This document shows, in pieces, positions 43,219 through 51,078 of a DNA stretch of 64,000 bases. Source of the stretch: Flavobacterium phragmitis (GTDB taxonomy: Bacteria; Bacteroidota; Bacteroidia; Flavobacteriales; Flavobacteriaceae); NCBI RefSeq assembly GCF_900112575.1, contig NZ_FOMH01000013.1:1-64000 (forward strand). Reading direction: 5' to 3'. Position 1 is the first letter of the stretch. Every line of letters starts with the position of its first letter. The notes under the pieces were generated by a model that did not search any database, was not told the origin of the DNA, and was given only the letters and a program-made list of their open reading frames with translations. The translations under genes and the position numbers were made by a program.

Positions 43219-45021
43219 ATGAAAAAAATTGTAATGCTGTGTTGTACTTTTCTATTGATGGGAAAAGCCATAGCACAGGAAGTTCCATTAGTTTCCAATA
43301 TTGCCGCCCGAAACAATATTACCTTAAACGGAAAATGGAGTTATATCGTAGATCCGTTGGAAAATGGATATTACGATTACCGCTTAATGCCTTTTAAAAA
43401 CAACGGATTTTTCGAAAACAAAAAATGGAATACCACAGATTTAACCGAATATAATTTCGCTACTTCTGCCACAATGGATATTCCGTCTGATTGGAACAGC
43501 AAAGACGAAAGGTTGTTTTTTTATGAAGGAACGGTTTGGTTTCAGAAAGACTTTAATTATAAAAAAGATTCTAAAACCAAAAGGATTCTTCATTTTGGAG
43601 CAGTCAATTATGACGCAAAAGTCTACGTAAACGGAAAATTAGCAGGAACGCATGTTGGCGGTTACACGCCTTTTAATTTTGATGTAACCGATTTATTAGT
43701 TGACGGAAATAATTTTGTAGTTGTAAAAGTAGATAACAAACGCCATAAAGATAATGTGCCAACAGTAAATATGGATTGGTGGAATTATGGCGGAATCACA
43801 AGAGATGTGACTTTGGCTCAGGTTCCGAATACTTATATCGAAGATTATTTGGTTCAATTGGATAAAAAAGAAAAAGGAAAAATCTCTGGCTGGATAAAAT
43901 TGAATAGTGAAACAGCAAACCAATCTGTTTCGGTTTCTATTCCTGAATTGAAAATCAAAAAGAACATTATTACAGATGCAAAAGGATTGGCATATTTTGA
44001 AATAAAAGCCAATCCAGTTTTATGGACGCCAGAAAAACCAAAATTATATGAGGTAACCATTTCTAAAGCCGATGAAAATATCGCAGATCAAATTGGTTTT
44101 AGAACTATTGAAACCAAAGGGAAAGAGATTCTTTTAAACGGAAAAAAAGTCTTTTTACGAGGCATCAGTATTCACGAAGAAGCGCCTTTTAGATCAGGAA
44201 GAGCCTGGTCAGAAGACGATGCCATTACCTTATTGAACTGGGCAAAAGAATTAGGCTGTAATTATGTTCGTCTGGCGCATTATCCACACAACGAAAATAT
44301 GGTTAGACAAGCTGAGAAAATGGGAATTATGATTTGGTCTGAAGTTCCGGTTTATTGGACAATTTCATGGACAAATCCGGATACATATGCCAATGCAGAA
44401 CGCCAATTGCACGACATGATTTACAGAGATAAAAACCGTTGTGGTATCGTGATTTGGTCAATTGCAAACGAAACACCACATAGTGACGAAAGAGATATTT
44501 TTCTAAGCAAATTGGCTAAATATGCGCGCACGCAAGATAATACCCGTTTAATTAGTATGGCGATGGAAGTGACCAAAAGTCCAAATAACGTAAATACACT
44601 TCATGATAATATGAATGAGTTTGTGGACATTGTAAGTTTTAATCAATATTTAGGCTGGTATAGAGGAACAAACGAATCTTGCAAAGACATGCAATGGGTA
44701 ATCCCATACAATAAACCGGTTATCATCAGCGAATTTGGAGGCGAAGCTTTACAAGGTTTGCACGGAGATAAAAAAGAACGTTGGAACGAAGAATATCAGG
44801 AAGAATTATACATTCAGAATACACAAATGTTTAATAGAATTGAAGGCTTGGCAGGAGTTTCTCCTTGGATTCTAGTTGACTTTAGATCTCCAAGAAGACA
44901 GTTGCCAAACATTCAGGATTTCTTCAACCGTAAAGGATTAATCTCGGATCAGGGAATAAAAAAGAAAGCTTTTTATGTGATGAAAGATTGGTATGCTCAA
45001 AAAGAGAAAGAATATAAATAA
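43219..45021 (+). CDS. GH2-family glycoside hydrolase
   Basis: A 600-residue exported enzyme (signal peptide ending KAIAQ). The GH2 order is clear: N-terminal sugar-binding jelly roll (GTVWFQKDFNYK, HVGGYTPFNFDVTDLL), an immunoglobulin-like domain, then the TIM barrel. The catalytic residues are acid/base Glu418 in WSIANETPH and nucleophile Glu505 in ISEFGGEA. The sequence FLRGISIHEEAPFRSGRAWS is typical of the beta-glucuronidase and related exo-acting subset, so it may remove terminal uronic acid or galactose. It ends the polysaccharide locus; a terminator follows. Confidence 0.88.
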   Translation: MKKIVMLCCTFLLMGKAIAQEVPLVSNIAARNNITLNGKWSYIVDPLENGYYDYRLMPFKNNGFFENKKWNTTDLTEYNFATSATMDIPSDWNSKDERLFFYEGTVWFQKDFNYKKDSKTKRILHFGAVNYDAKVYVNGKLAGTHVGGYTPFNFDVTDLLVDGNNFVVVKVDNKRHKDNVPTVNMDWWNYGGITRDVTLAQVPNTYIEDYLVQLDKKEKGKISGWIKLNSETANQSVSVSIPELKIKKNIITDAKGLAYFEIKANPVLWTPEKPKLYEVTISKADENIADQIGFRTIETKGKEILLNGKKVFLRGISIHEEAPFRSGRAWSEDDAITLLNWAKELGCNYVRLAHYPHNENMVRQAEKMGIMIWSEVPVYWTISWTNPDTYANAERQLHDMIYRDKNRCGIVIWSIANETPHSDERDIFLSKLAKYARTQDNTRLISMAMEVTKSPNNVNTLHDNMNEFVDIVSFNQYLGWYRGTNESCKDMQWVIPYNKPVIISEFGGEALQGLHGDKKERWNEEYQEELYIQNTQMFNRIEGLAGVSPWILVDFRSPRRQLPNIQDFFNRKGLISDQGIKKKAFYVMKDWYAQKEKEYK

Positions 45022-45042
45022 GTTAATAGTTTAAATAGAGTT

Positions 45043-45088
45043 GAAAAACCTTCAAAGTCAGAAATGATTTTGAAGGTTTTTCTTTTTT
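45043..45088 (+). terminator. Terminator of polysaccharide locus 2
   Basis: A 14-bp stem GAAAAACCTTCAAA (45043-45056)/TTTGAAGGTTTTTC (45069-45082) is followed by a T run. The last Ts merge with the first operator at 45086. Confidence 0.88.
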
Positions 45089-45105
45089 ACTGTTGTAGCA
45101 GTAAA
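45086..45105. promoter_or_regulatory. hipBST-like operator O1
   Basis: TTTACTG-TTGTAG-CAGTAAA, a 20-base site with perfect 7-bp arms. It is the outermost of three copies. Confidence 0.75.
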
Positions 45106-45156
45106 TATTCATTAATCAGATTGAAAAGAATAAAAAAAGATTGTTTAACGTGTGTT

Positions 45157-45176
45157 TTTACTGTTATAGCGGTAAA
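45157..45176. promoter_or_regulatory. hipBST-like operator O2
   Basis: TTTACTG-TTATAG-CGGTAAA, one mismatch in the arm. It starts exactly 71 bases after O1. Confidence 0.75.
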
Positions 45177-45227
45177 AAATGGTAAAAATATCTCTATTTC
45201 ATTTTTTGTGTTTAAAAAATCAATATA

Positions 45228-45247
45228 TTTACTGTTAAAACGGTAAT
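45228..45247. promoter_or_regulatory. hipBST-like operator O3
   Basis: TTTACTG-TTAAAA-CGGTAAT starts exactly 71 bases after O2 and ends one base before the hipB ATG at 45249. A TATATTTA sequence (45224-45231) overlapping it is a candidate -7 box, so binding would block transcription. Confidence 0.72.
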
Positions 45248-45248
45248 T

Positions 45249-45458
45249 ATGAATGATTTTAATTTAGGACAATTAATTAAAGAGCATCGTAAAACTGCAG
45301 GATTAACACAGCTTGAATTAGCAAATTTAGCAGGTATAGGAAAAACGACTGTATTTGATGTTGAAAAAAATAAAGAATCTGTGAGATGGGATAGTCTAAA
45401 AGCGATTCTGAATGTTTTAAATATTGAAGTGCAATTTAGGAGTCCGCTAAAAAAATAA
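45249..45458 (+). CDS. HipB-like XRE-family antitoxin/repressor
   Basis: A 69-residue DNA-binding protein with one helix-turn-helix (LGQLIKEHRKTAGLTQLELA, NLAGIGKTTVFDVEKNK) of the XRE/Cro type. Length matches HipB. It is the first gene of the module, just after three palindromic operators that end one base before its ATG, so autoregulation is very likely. Only 3 bases separate it from the HipS-like gene. In the HipBST systems of other bacteria, HipB represses the operon with HipS and HipT. Confidence is high for the fold; function is by synteny. Confidence 0.9.
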   Translation: MNDFNLGQLIKEHRKTAGLTQLELANLAGIGKTTVFDVEKNKESVRWDSLKAILNVLNIEVQFRSPLKK

Positions 45459-45461
45459 GAA

Positions 45462-45776
45462 ATGAGAAAAGCAATTGTTTATGTACATAATGTAAAAGCA
45501 GGTGAGCTTTTGGAAGAAGGAAATGGCAGTTATGTATTTGAATACGATGAAGATTATTCGGCTGAGCCAGTTTCACTTACTATGCCCATTGCCCATAAAA
45601 AATATTCATTCTTGAATTTTCCTCCATTTTTCGAGGGATTACTGCCAGAAGGAATAATGTTGGAAGGTCTTTTAAAGATAAATAAAATAGACAGGAAAGA
45701 TTATTTTTCGCAACTTATTGCAACTGGAAGCGATTTAGTGGGAGCGGTAACAGTAAAAGAAGTTGATTATGAATAG
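45462..45776 (+). CDS. HipS-like protein (HipA N-terminal subdomain)
   Basis: A 104-residue protein matching the HipA N-terminal subdomain: KAIVYVHNVKAGELLEE, then VSLTMPIAHKKYSFLNFPPF, then FEGLLPEGIMLE, then KIDRKDYFSQLIATGSDLVG. It is a separate polypeptide of about the size of HipS, not fused to the kinase. In the known E. coli HipBST, HipS acts as the antitoxin that binds the HipT kinase. The next gene starts inside its last codons (ATG 45769, stop 45774-45776; 8-base overlap), which couples translation. Confidence 0.85.
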   Translation: MRKAIVYVHNVKAGELLEEGNGSYVFEYDEDYSAEPVSLTMPIAHKKYSFLNFPPFFEGLLPEGIMLEGLLKINKIDRKDYFSQLIATGSDLVGAVTVKEVDYE

Positions 45777-46692
45777 GTGCCCAATAACATATGAATTATG
45801 TGGAGATGGATTATACAGTAGTAAAGGTTTAAAACTGCTTTCTCCTAAATTAACTTCTTTTCATAATCTTCCTTTTTCTGCATCAGAGCAGAGACAAGAA
45901 GCGGTTAATAGAGCCAGTAAATTTTCTATACAAGGTGTTCAGCCTAAATCGAGTGCTGTTTTGTCCATTAAAAAAGAACAATTCGAAATCGTAGATCAGT
46001 TTGGAAATTTCATTATCAAACCTCAAAGTGATATTTTTCCTGAGCTACCAGAGAATGAAGATCTTACTATGCGTATGGCAAAACTTTATGGAATCGAAGT
46101 GCCATTTCATGGATTGGTTTATTCTAAAGACAATTCAAAATCATATTTCATAAAAAGATTTGATCGTTACAGTAAAGGCAGAAAATTTGCTACAGAGGAT
46201 TTTGCTCAGTTAACAGGAAGTACAAGAGATACCAAGTATAATTTTACGATGGAGAAAATTGTAAAAGTTTTGGATGATTTCTGCACATTTCCTTCAATTG
46301 AAAAAGCTGAACTTTTTAAAAGAATATTATTCTGTTTTATAACAGGTAATGAAGACATGCATTTGAAAAACTTTTCATTGATTACAAAATCGGGTAAAAC
46401 GACTCTAGCACCAGCTTATGATTTTCTAAATTCGTCCATTGCTATAAAAAATCCGCAGGAAGAAATGGCTTTAAAATTAAAAGGAAAGAAAAGTAATTTT
46501 AAAGCTGTTGATTTGATTGATTATTTTGCAAAAGAAAGATTAGGATTAAATGATAAGATTATTGAGCAGATTATTAAAAAAATGTTTGATAATGTTGAAA
46601 AATGGAACGAGTTAATTGAAATTTCATTTTTGTCTGAAGAGATGAAAGAGAAGTATTTTAAATTGCTAAAAGAACGAGTGGGAAGATTTTAA
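45769..46692 (+). CDS. HipT-like serine/threonine kinase toxin
   Basis: A 307-residue HipA-C-type kinase. The ATP-loop segment is FSIQGVQPK (Ser53 would be the autophosphorylation residue by analogy), the Lys-containing strand is NFIIKPQSD, the catalytic loop is GNEDMHLKNFSL, and the metal-binding Asp is in APAYDFLNS. It lacks the N-terminal subdomain, which is supplied by the preceding gene. A TTG start 2 codons earlier (45763) is less likely than the ATG. HipT and HipA kinases phosphorylate tRNA synthetases (TrpS and GltX respectively); the target here is unknown. The SIQ loop motif differs from the SIS and SIA versions I know from HipT and HipA. Confidence 0.85.
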   Translation: MNRCPITYELCGDGLYSSKGLKLLSPKLTSFHNLPFSASEQRQEAVNRASKFSIQGVQPKSSAVLSIKKEQFEIVDQFGNFIIKPQSDIFPELPENEDLTMRMAKLYGIEVPFHGLVYSKDNSKSYFIKRFDRYSKGRKFATEDFAQLTGSTRDTKYNFTMEKIVKVLDDFCTFPSIEKAELFKRILFCFITGNEDMHLKNFSLITKSGKTTLAPAYDFLNSSIAIKNPQEEMALKLKGKKSNFKAVDLIDYFAKERLGLNDKIIEQIIKKMFDNVEKWNELIEISFLSEEMKEKYFKLLKERVGRF

Positions 46693-46709
46693 AATAAGGG
46701 AGAAACGTA

Positions 46710-47306
46710 ATGTATCAAGACATAGCCCAAAAAATAATAGAACTAAAGAACGCCGATTTTGAATTGAGGGAAAAACTCATTCAAAACGGAAAACTTTCGG
46801 AAGGATATAATCCAGAAATGGAAAAACTGCATAATAAAAACGCAAAGGAATTAGAAGTTATAATAAGTCAAATTGGTTATCCGTCAATTGATAAAGTTGG
46901 GGAAGAAGCCAGCCAAAGTGCGTGGATTATAATACAGCATGCAATTGCACAACCCGATTTTATGCGAAAGTGTGCCAAAGAATTAGAAAAAGCGGTTAAT
47001 GAAAATAAAGCAGATCCAATAAATCTAGCTTATCTGACAGATCGAATTGCCGTTTTCGAAGGGAAACCTCAGTTGTACGGAACTCAATTTGACTGGGATG
47101 AAAACGGTGAAATGAGCCCGAATTCCTTTGATGATTTAACCAAGGTAAACGAAAGAAGAAAACAAATTGGTTTCAATACCTTGGAAGAACAAATCAAAAT
47201 TATGAGAAAAAGAGTGAAAGATGAAAATCAATTGCGACCAATAGACTTTGAAAAAAGAAAACTGGAAATGGAGGAATGGCGAAAAAAGACTGGCTGGATA
47301 AAATAG
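46710..47306 (+). CDS. DUF6624-like protein
   Basis: A 198-residue cytoplasmic protein whose ATG is 17 bases after the HipT-like stop. It starts MYQDIAQKIIELKNADFELR, contains SEGYNPEMEKLHNKNAKELE, SQSAWIIIQHAIAQPDFMRK and AYLTDRIAVFEGKPQLYGTQ, and has a helical, charged C-terminus (EEQIKIMRKRVKDE). These motifs match the DUF6624 family. No toxin or antitoxin role is known to me. The tight spacing argues it belongs to the same transcript as hipBST, so it could be an accessory protein, although it may be a bystander. Confidence 0.75.
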   Translation: MYQDIAQKIIELKNADFELREKLIQNGKLSEGYNPEMEKLHNKNAKELEVIISQIGYPSIDKVGEEASQSAWIIIQHAIAQPDFMRKCAKELEKAVNENKADPINLAYLTDRIAVFEGKPQLYGTQFDWDENGEMSPNSFDDLTKVNERRKQIGFNTLEEQIKIMRKRVKDENQLRPIDFEKRKLEMEEWRKKTGWIK

Positions 47307-47373
47307 GATCAGATATTATTTGATCCGTAGGAACATCTCATCGCTAGAAAAATTATATGGTCATTATTATTTT

Positions 47374-47497
47374 ACGTTCCGTAGGAACGTTTGGTTTGGG
47401 CATCATTTTTTACCATTCGATGTCTCAAACGTTCCTACGGAACGTAAATTTACCCGTTGCCATTTTTTTCTACCAATGAAACATTCCTGCGGAATGT
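47374..47497. repeat. Triloop hairpins ACGTTCC-NNN-GGAACGT
   Basis: Three perfect hairpins with 3-base loops: ACGTTCC-GTA-GGAACGT (47374-47390), ACGTTCC-TAC-GGAACGT (47429-47445, the same unit inverted) and ACATTCC-TGC-GGAATGT (47481-47497). A related GATCCGTAGGAACATC lies near 47328. The two outer copies can pair with each other as a larger inverted repeat. Confidence 0.8.
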
Positions 47498-47514
47498 AAT
47501 ATTGAATTTAAAGA

Positions 47515-48354
47515 TTATTTTACCAAATAGTCAACCTGATCCGCTTCGCAAAGTCTGAAATAACCAAAAGCGGTGTTATTAGCATCGGTAGTATTGATGA
47601 TATTTCCTCTAATATTTCCTGGTGGAACCTGAAAAGGATTGGAGTTTGAAGCTTCCAGAATTAATTTCCAGTAATTGAAGAAGTTTTTAGAAACCCCTCT
47701 ATGCGTAATTCTTACCGTATTTCCAGCTTTCATATCTTCGTGAGAATATCTGGTGCTGATTTCATTTCCGTTATAAAACTCATCATTTGTAATTTCGTAT
47801 TCCGGATAAATCAAAAATTCGCTTTGATAATCGGTTACATAAAAATTGATTTGATCTGCAGGATCGTTGTAATAAAAAGTCAATTCGATTACATCTTCTC
47901 CTCCAAAATCAGGAACAATTTTCTGTTCTACTTTATTAATTGGAGTAGCAGAAGTTAGTTTTTCTGTTGCGGTATAACTTTGACCTTCGGCAGTTACAAA
48001 CAATTTATACTCCATGTCAATTACAGGAACAAAATTGGTGCATTTGTAAACTCCGGCTTCCGTTTCATTAAAAGTAAAAACATCCCCATTGCTGTTTTCT
48101 ACTCTAACCTGCGCGCCGGAAACCTTTGGCGTTGAGCCACTATAATAAGGAGCCGTTTTACTGATTTTTATCGTTTGTTCATTTCCGCTTGTCCCTTTTT
48201 TCCATAAAATTTCAGCATCAACGACCAATTTGGTTTCGCCTGTTTCTAGATCAAGATTTACTACATCTTCGCACGAAGCAAAAGAAAAAACAAAAAGAAG
48301 ACTTATTAATGCCAGTGCTCTATTCATTACCCAATTTTTTTTCAATTTATTCAT
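47515..48354 (-). CDS. DUF4249 lipoprotein
   Basis: A 279-residue lipoprotein starting MNKLKKNWVMNRALALISLL; the lipobox is FSFASC. The body matches DUF4249: the opening EDVVNLDLETGETKLVVDAE, repeated beta strands (APYYSGSTPKVSGAQVRVEN) and the ending NTTDANNTAFGYFRLCEADQ. DUF4249 proteins are typically partners of the STN-type TonB receptors such as the one just upstream (4-base gap). It is the last gene of the ECF-sigma/FecR operon. The longer frame start at 48441 lies inside the receptor gene and is rejected. Confidence 0.85.
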   Translation of the reverse strand: MNKLKKNWVMNRALALISLLFVFSFASCEDVVNLDLETGETKLVVDAEILWKKGTSGNEQTIKISKTAPYYSGSTPKVSGAQVRVENSNGDVFTFNETEAGVYKCTNFVPVIDMEYKLFVTAEGQSYTATEKLTSATPINKVEQKIVPDFGGEDVIELTFYYNDPADQINFYVTDYQSEFLIYPEYEITNDEFYNGNEISTRYSHEDMKAGNTVRITHRGVSKNFFNYWKLILEASNSNPFQVPPGNIRGNIINTTDANNTAFGYFRLCEADQVDYLVK

Positions 48355-48358
48355 AGCA

Positions 48359-50977
48359 TTAAAATTTAAAATTATAAGAAACCCCAGGTACAATTCCGAA
48401 AATAGAAAGTCTTCTGGTTTCGTTTGCTCCTGTATCTTCATTGGTTGTAAAACTTACTGAAGCAGCATTTTTTCTGTTGTAAACATTGTAAAGACTGAAA
48501 ACCCAATAGCTTTGCCATCCTTTCTTTTTGTCTGGTTTTGGAGTATAAGTCGCCGCAAGATCTAAGTGATGGAAAAGTGGTAATCTGTTATCGTTTCTCA
48601 AAGAATAATTTGGAACATGAATGCCTCCCATTTCATAATAGCCATTTGCATAAGTTACAGGCTGACCAGATTGCAAAGTGAAATTACCATTAAAAGACCA
48701 TTTCGGATTCAATTCGTAACTTCCTACAATGCTTAAATTATGCAGTTTATCATAACCAGATAAATACCATTCGCCATTTGCAACACCTGGTTCTTCAGCT
48801 GTTCTTCCTGGTGTTTTTTGTTCGGCTCTAGATAAAGTATAAGAAATCCATCCTGTGAAAACACCAACATTTTTTCTGAATAACAATTCCATTCCATAAG
48901 ATCTGGCTTTTCCGTTTAGAATTACCTGTTCAATATTATTGTTAGCCAAGACATCAGCTCCGTCAATATAATCAATACGATTTTGGACATTTTTATAAAA
49001 TAATTCGGTTTCTAAAGAGTAATCGCCGTCTTTGAAATTTCTGAAATAACCCATCGCATATTGATCCAAAAGCTGTGGTTTTGTAAACGGCCCGCTTGGC
49101 GTCCAGATGCTCATTGGTAACGGAGATTGTGTGTTCGACAAAATGTGAATGTACTGTGCCATTCTGTTGTAACTCGCTTTTATAGAAGTTTCGTCATTAA
49201 AAGCATAAGACAAGGCGGCTCTCGGTTCAAAATTATTAAAAGTACTGATTGCCTGTCCTTTTTTGTAATTGATGGTTCCTGTTGGAGTACCTTCTTCGTA
49301 AATTTTATATAACGGATTGTAAACAACTGCCTGACCATTTTCGTAAGTACTGATTGGTTCTGGCCCTAAACGATAAAATGAACTGTAACGAAGTCCGTAT
49401 CGGAAATTCAGTTTTTCTGTAATTTGGTTTTCAAAATCGATAAAAGCAGAAGCTTCCAGAGCATATTTTTTATCTAATTGTTTGTAATTGAACTGAGAGT
49501 CTGAAGTAGTTGGCTGTACAACTCCCGGATTAAAATTATAATACAAACCGTCAATACCATAGTTAATTTTGAACTTTTCAGACTGCTGGTAATTCCAATT
49601 GTATTTCAATCCGTAGCTCTGAATATTGCTGTCCCATTTAAAACTTTCGATCGGAATTTCAAGATTAAATCTGTAGTCGCTGTAAAAACCTGATAAATTA
49701 CTGTTTAAACGATCAGAGAATTTATGTTTCCAGCTCAAAATACCCATTGTGCTTCCGTAAGTACTTGCAAAACGATCGTTGATATCAAACAAATCATTTC
49801 CAAAATAACCAGAAAAAGACAACGTATTATTGGCATTAAAACGGTGGTTTATTTTTGCATTTAAATCATAAAACATGGCGGAGTTGTTATTGTCCGCCAG
49901 TTTCATGAACAAATGCGCATACGAAGCACGTCCGGAAAGGATGAACGAACTTTTCTCTTTTTGTATTGGTCCTTGAACCAAAAGGCGACTCGAAATAATT
50001 CCGATTCCTCCATTTACTTTATATTCTTCAAAATCTCCTGTTTGTTGTGCTACATCCAAAACAGAAGAAACACGGCCTCCAAATTTAGACGGAATTCCTC
50101 CTTTATATAAATCTAAACCGTTTACGATATCAGCATTGAAAATAGAAAAGAAACCAAACATGTGCGAGTCAGCATAAACAGGAGCGCCATCCAAAAGAAT
50201 CAAATTCTGATCGGCAGCACCGCCCCGGACATTAAATCCTGAAGAAGCTTCTCCAGCATTGGTAACTCCAGGCAAAGTCAGAATGGATTTTAAAGGATCT
50301 GGTTCTCCCATGGCAACTGGAATCTTTTTGATTTCCTGCATCGAAAGCTTGTTGACACTCATTTGAGTTGTTTTGATGTCAGCAGCTTTATTATTCATCA
50401 CAATCACTTCTCCCAACTGCTGGCTGTCAGAATCTATGTTGAAATTGATTTTAGTATCATCAGAAACAGTAACACGTTTTTCCTCATTTTTAAATCCAAC
50501 ATAACTTACCTGAACAGTATAGCTGCCGTTTGGAACTTCCATGCTGTATTTTCCGTTAACATCAGTTACAACGCCAGTTTCCAGTTCTTTAATGTAAACA
50601 TTGGCGCCAATAACAGGTTGCTTTTCATTGTCAAATATGTGTCCGCTTAACTTGCTTTTTTTTTTAGCCGGTTTAGTTGTTTGAGATTTCTGTTTTACAA
50701 AAATATTATTGCCCACTATCGAAAATTGCACAGATGCCGTTTTGTTTAGTTCCGAAATAAGCTTTTCAATATCAGTCTGCTTAAAAGTAGTCTTTTGATT
50801 AAAGTATTTTTTATTGGTGTCAATTTGATCTGTAAAGGCAAATTTATAATCGATTTGATTTTCAATTTGCTTAAAGAATTCTTTTAAAGTTACATTTTGA
50901 TCTACAGTTACTGTAACGCTCTGAGCGGTCATACATAAACTGAATAAAAAAAAGCATGCTGAAATTATATGCTTCAT
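48359..50977 (-). CDS. STN-domain TonB-dependent receptor (FecA-like)
   Basis: An 872-residue outer-membrane receptor. A signal peptide leads into an STN signalling domain (VTVTVDQNVTLKEFFKQIE, KLISELNKTASVQFSIVGN) at about 20-95. A carboxypeptidase-like domain (GHIFDNEKQPVIGANVYIK), a plug (SSGFNVRGGAADQNLILLDG) and a barrel (ending PGVSYNFKF) follow. STN domains couple ligand import to FecR and ECF sigma control, consistent with the upstream sigma and FecR genes. It is followed 4 bases later by a DUF4249 lipoprotein, its expected partner. The cargo is unknown. Confidence 0.93.
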   Translation of the reverse strand: MKHIISACFFLFSLCMTAQSVTVTVDQNVTLKEFFKQIENQIDYKFAFTDQIDTNKKYFNQKTTFKQTDIEKLISELNKTASVQFSIVGNNIFVKQKSQTTKPAKKKSKLSGHIFDNEKQPVIGANVYIKELETGVVTDVNGKYSMEVPNGSYTVQVSYVGFKNEEKRVTVSDDTKINFNIDSDSQQLGEVIVMNNKAADIKTTQMSVNKLSMQEIKKIPVAMGEPDPLKSILTLPGVTNAGEASSGFNVRGGAADQNLILLDGAPVYADSHMFGFFSIFNADIVNGLDLYKGGIPSKFGGRVSSVLDVAQQTGDFEEYKVNGGIGIISSRLLVQGPIQKEKSSFILSGRASYAHLFMKLADNNNSAMFYDLNAKINHRFNANNTLSFSGYFGNDLFDINDRFASTYGSTMGILSWKHKFSDRLNSNLSGFYSDYRFNLEIPIESFKWDSNIQSYGLKYNWNYQQSEKFKINYGIDGLYYNFNPGVVQPTTSDSQFNYKQLDKKYALEASAFIDFENQITEKLNFRYGLRYSSFYRLGPEPISTYENGQAVVYNPLYKIYEEGTPTGTINYKKGQAISTFNNFEPRAALSYAFNDETSIKASYNRMAQYIHILSNTQSPLPMSIWTPSGPFTKPQLLDQYAMGYFRNFKDGDYSLETELFYKNVQNRIDYIDGADVLANNNIEQVILNGKARSYGMELLFRKNVGVFTGWISYTLSRAEQKTPGRTAEEPGVANGEWYLSGYDKLHNLSIVGSYELNPKWSFNGNFTLQSGQPVTYANGYYEMGGIHVPNYSLRNDNRLPLFHHLDLAATYTPKPDKKKGWQSYWVFSLYNVYNRKNAASVSFTTNEDTGANETRRLSIFGIVPGVSYNFKF

Positions 50978-51078
50978 GAAATTTTGTATTTTTGAATAAT
51001 TATTAACTGGAATAACCTCGTGTTATCCTGAATATGAGGAGGATGTGGAGTTTCGCGGCTTACATCCTTTTTTCTTTT

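Noticed and set aside
45763..45768. TTG start of the HipT-like gene at 45763
   Set aside because: The ATG at 45769 gives the same frame and the usual ATG/stop overlap with the HipS-like gene.
45462..46692. Frameshifted full-length HipA
   Set aside because: Both parts are complete, each with its own start and stop, and match the split HipS and HipT sizes, so a split system is more likely than a broken gene.
47515..48441. Long version of the DUF4249 gene starting at 48441
   Set aside because: The extra codons lie in the receptor gene; the start at 48354 gives a proper lipoprotein signal peptide.
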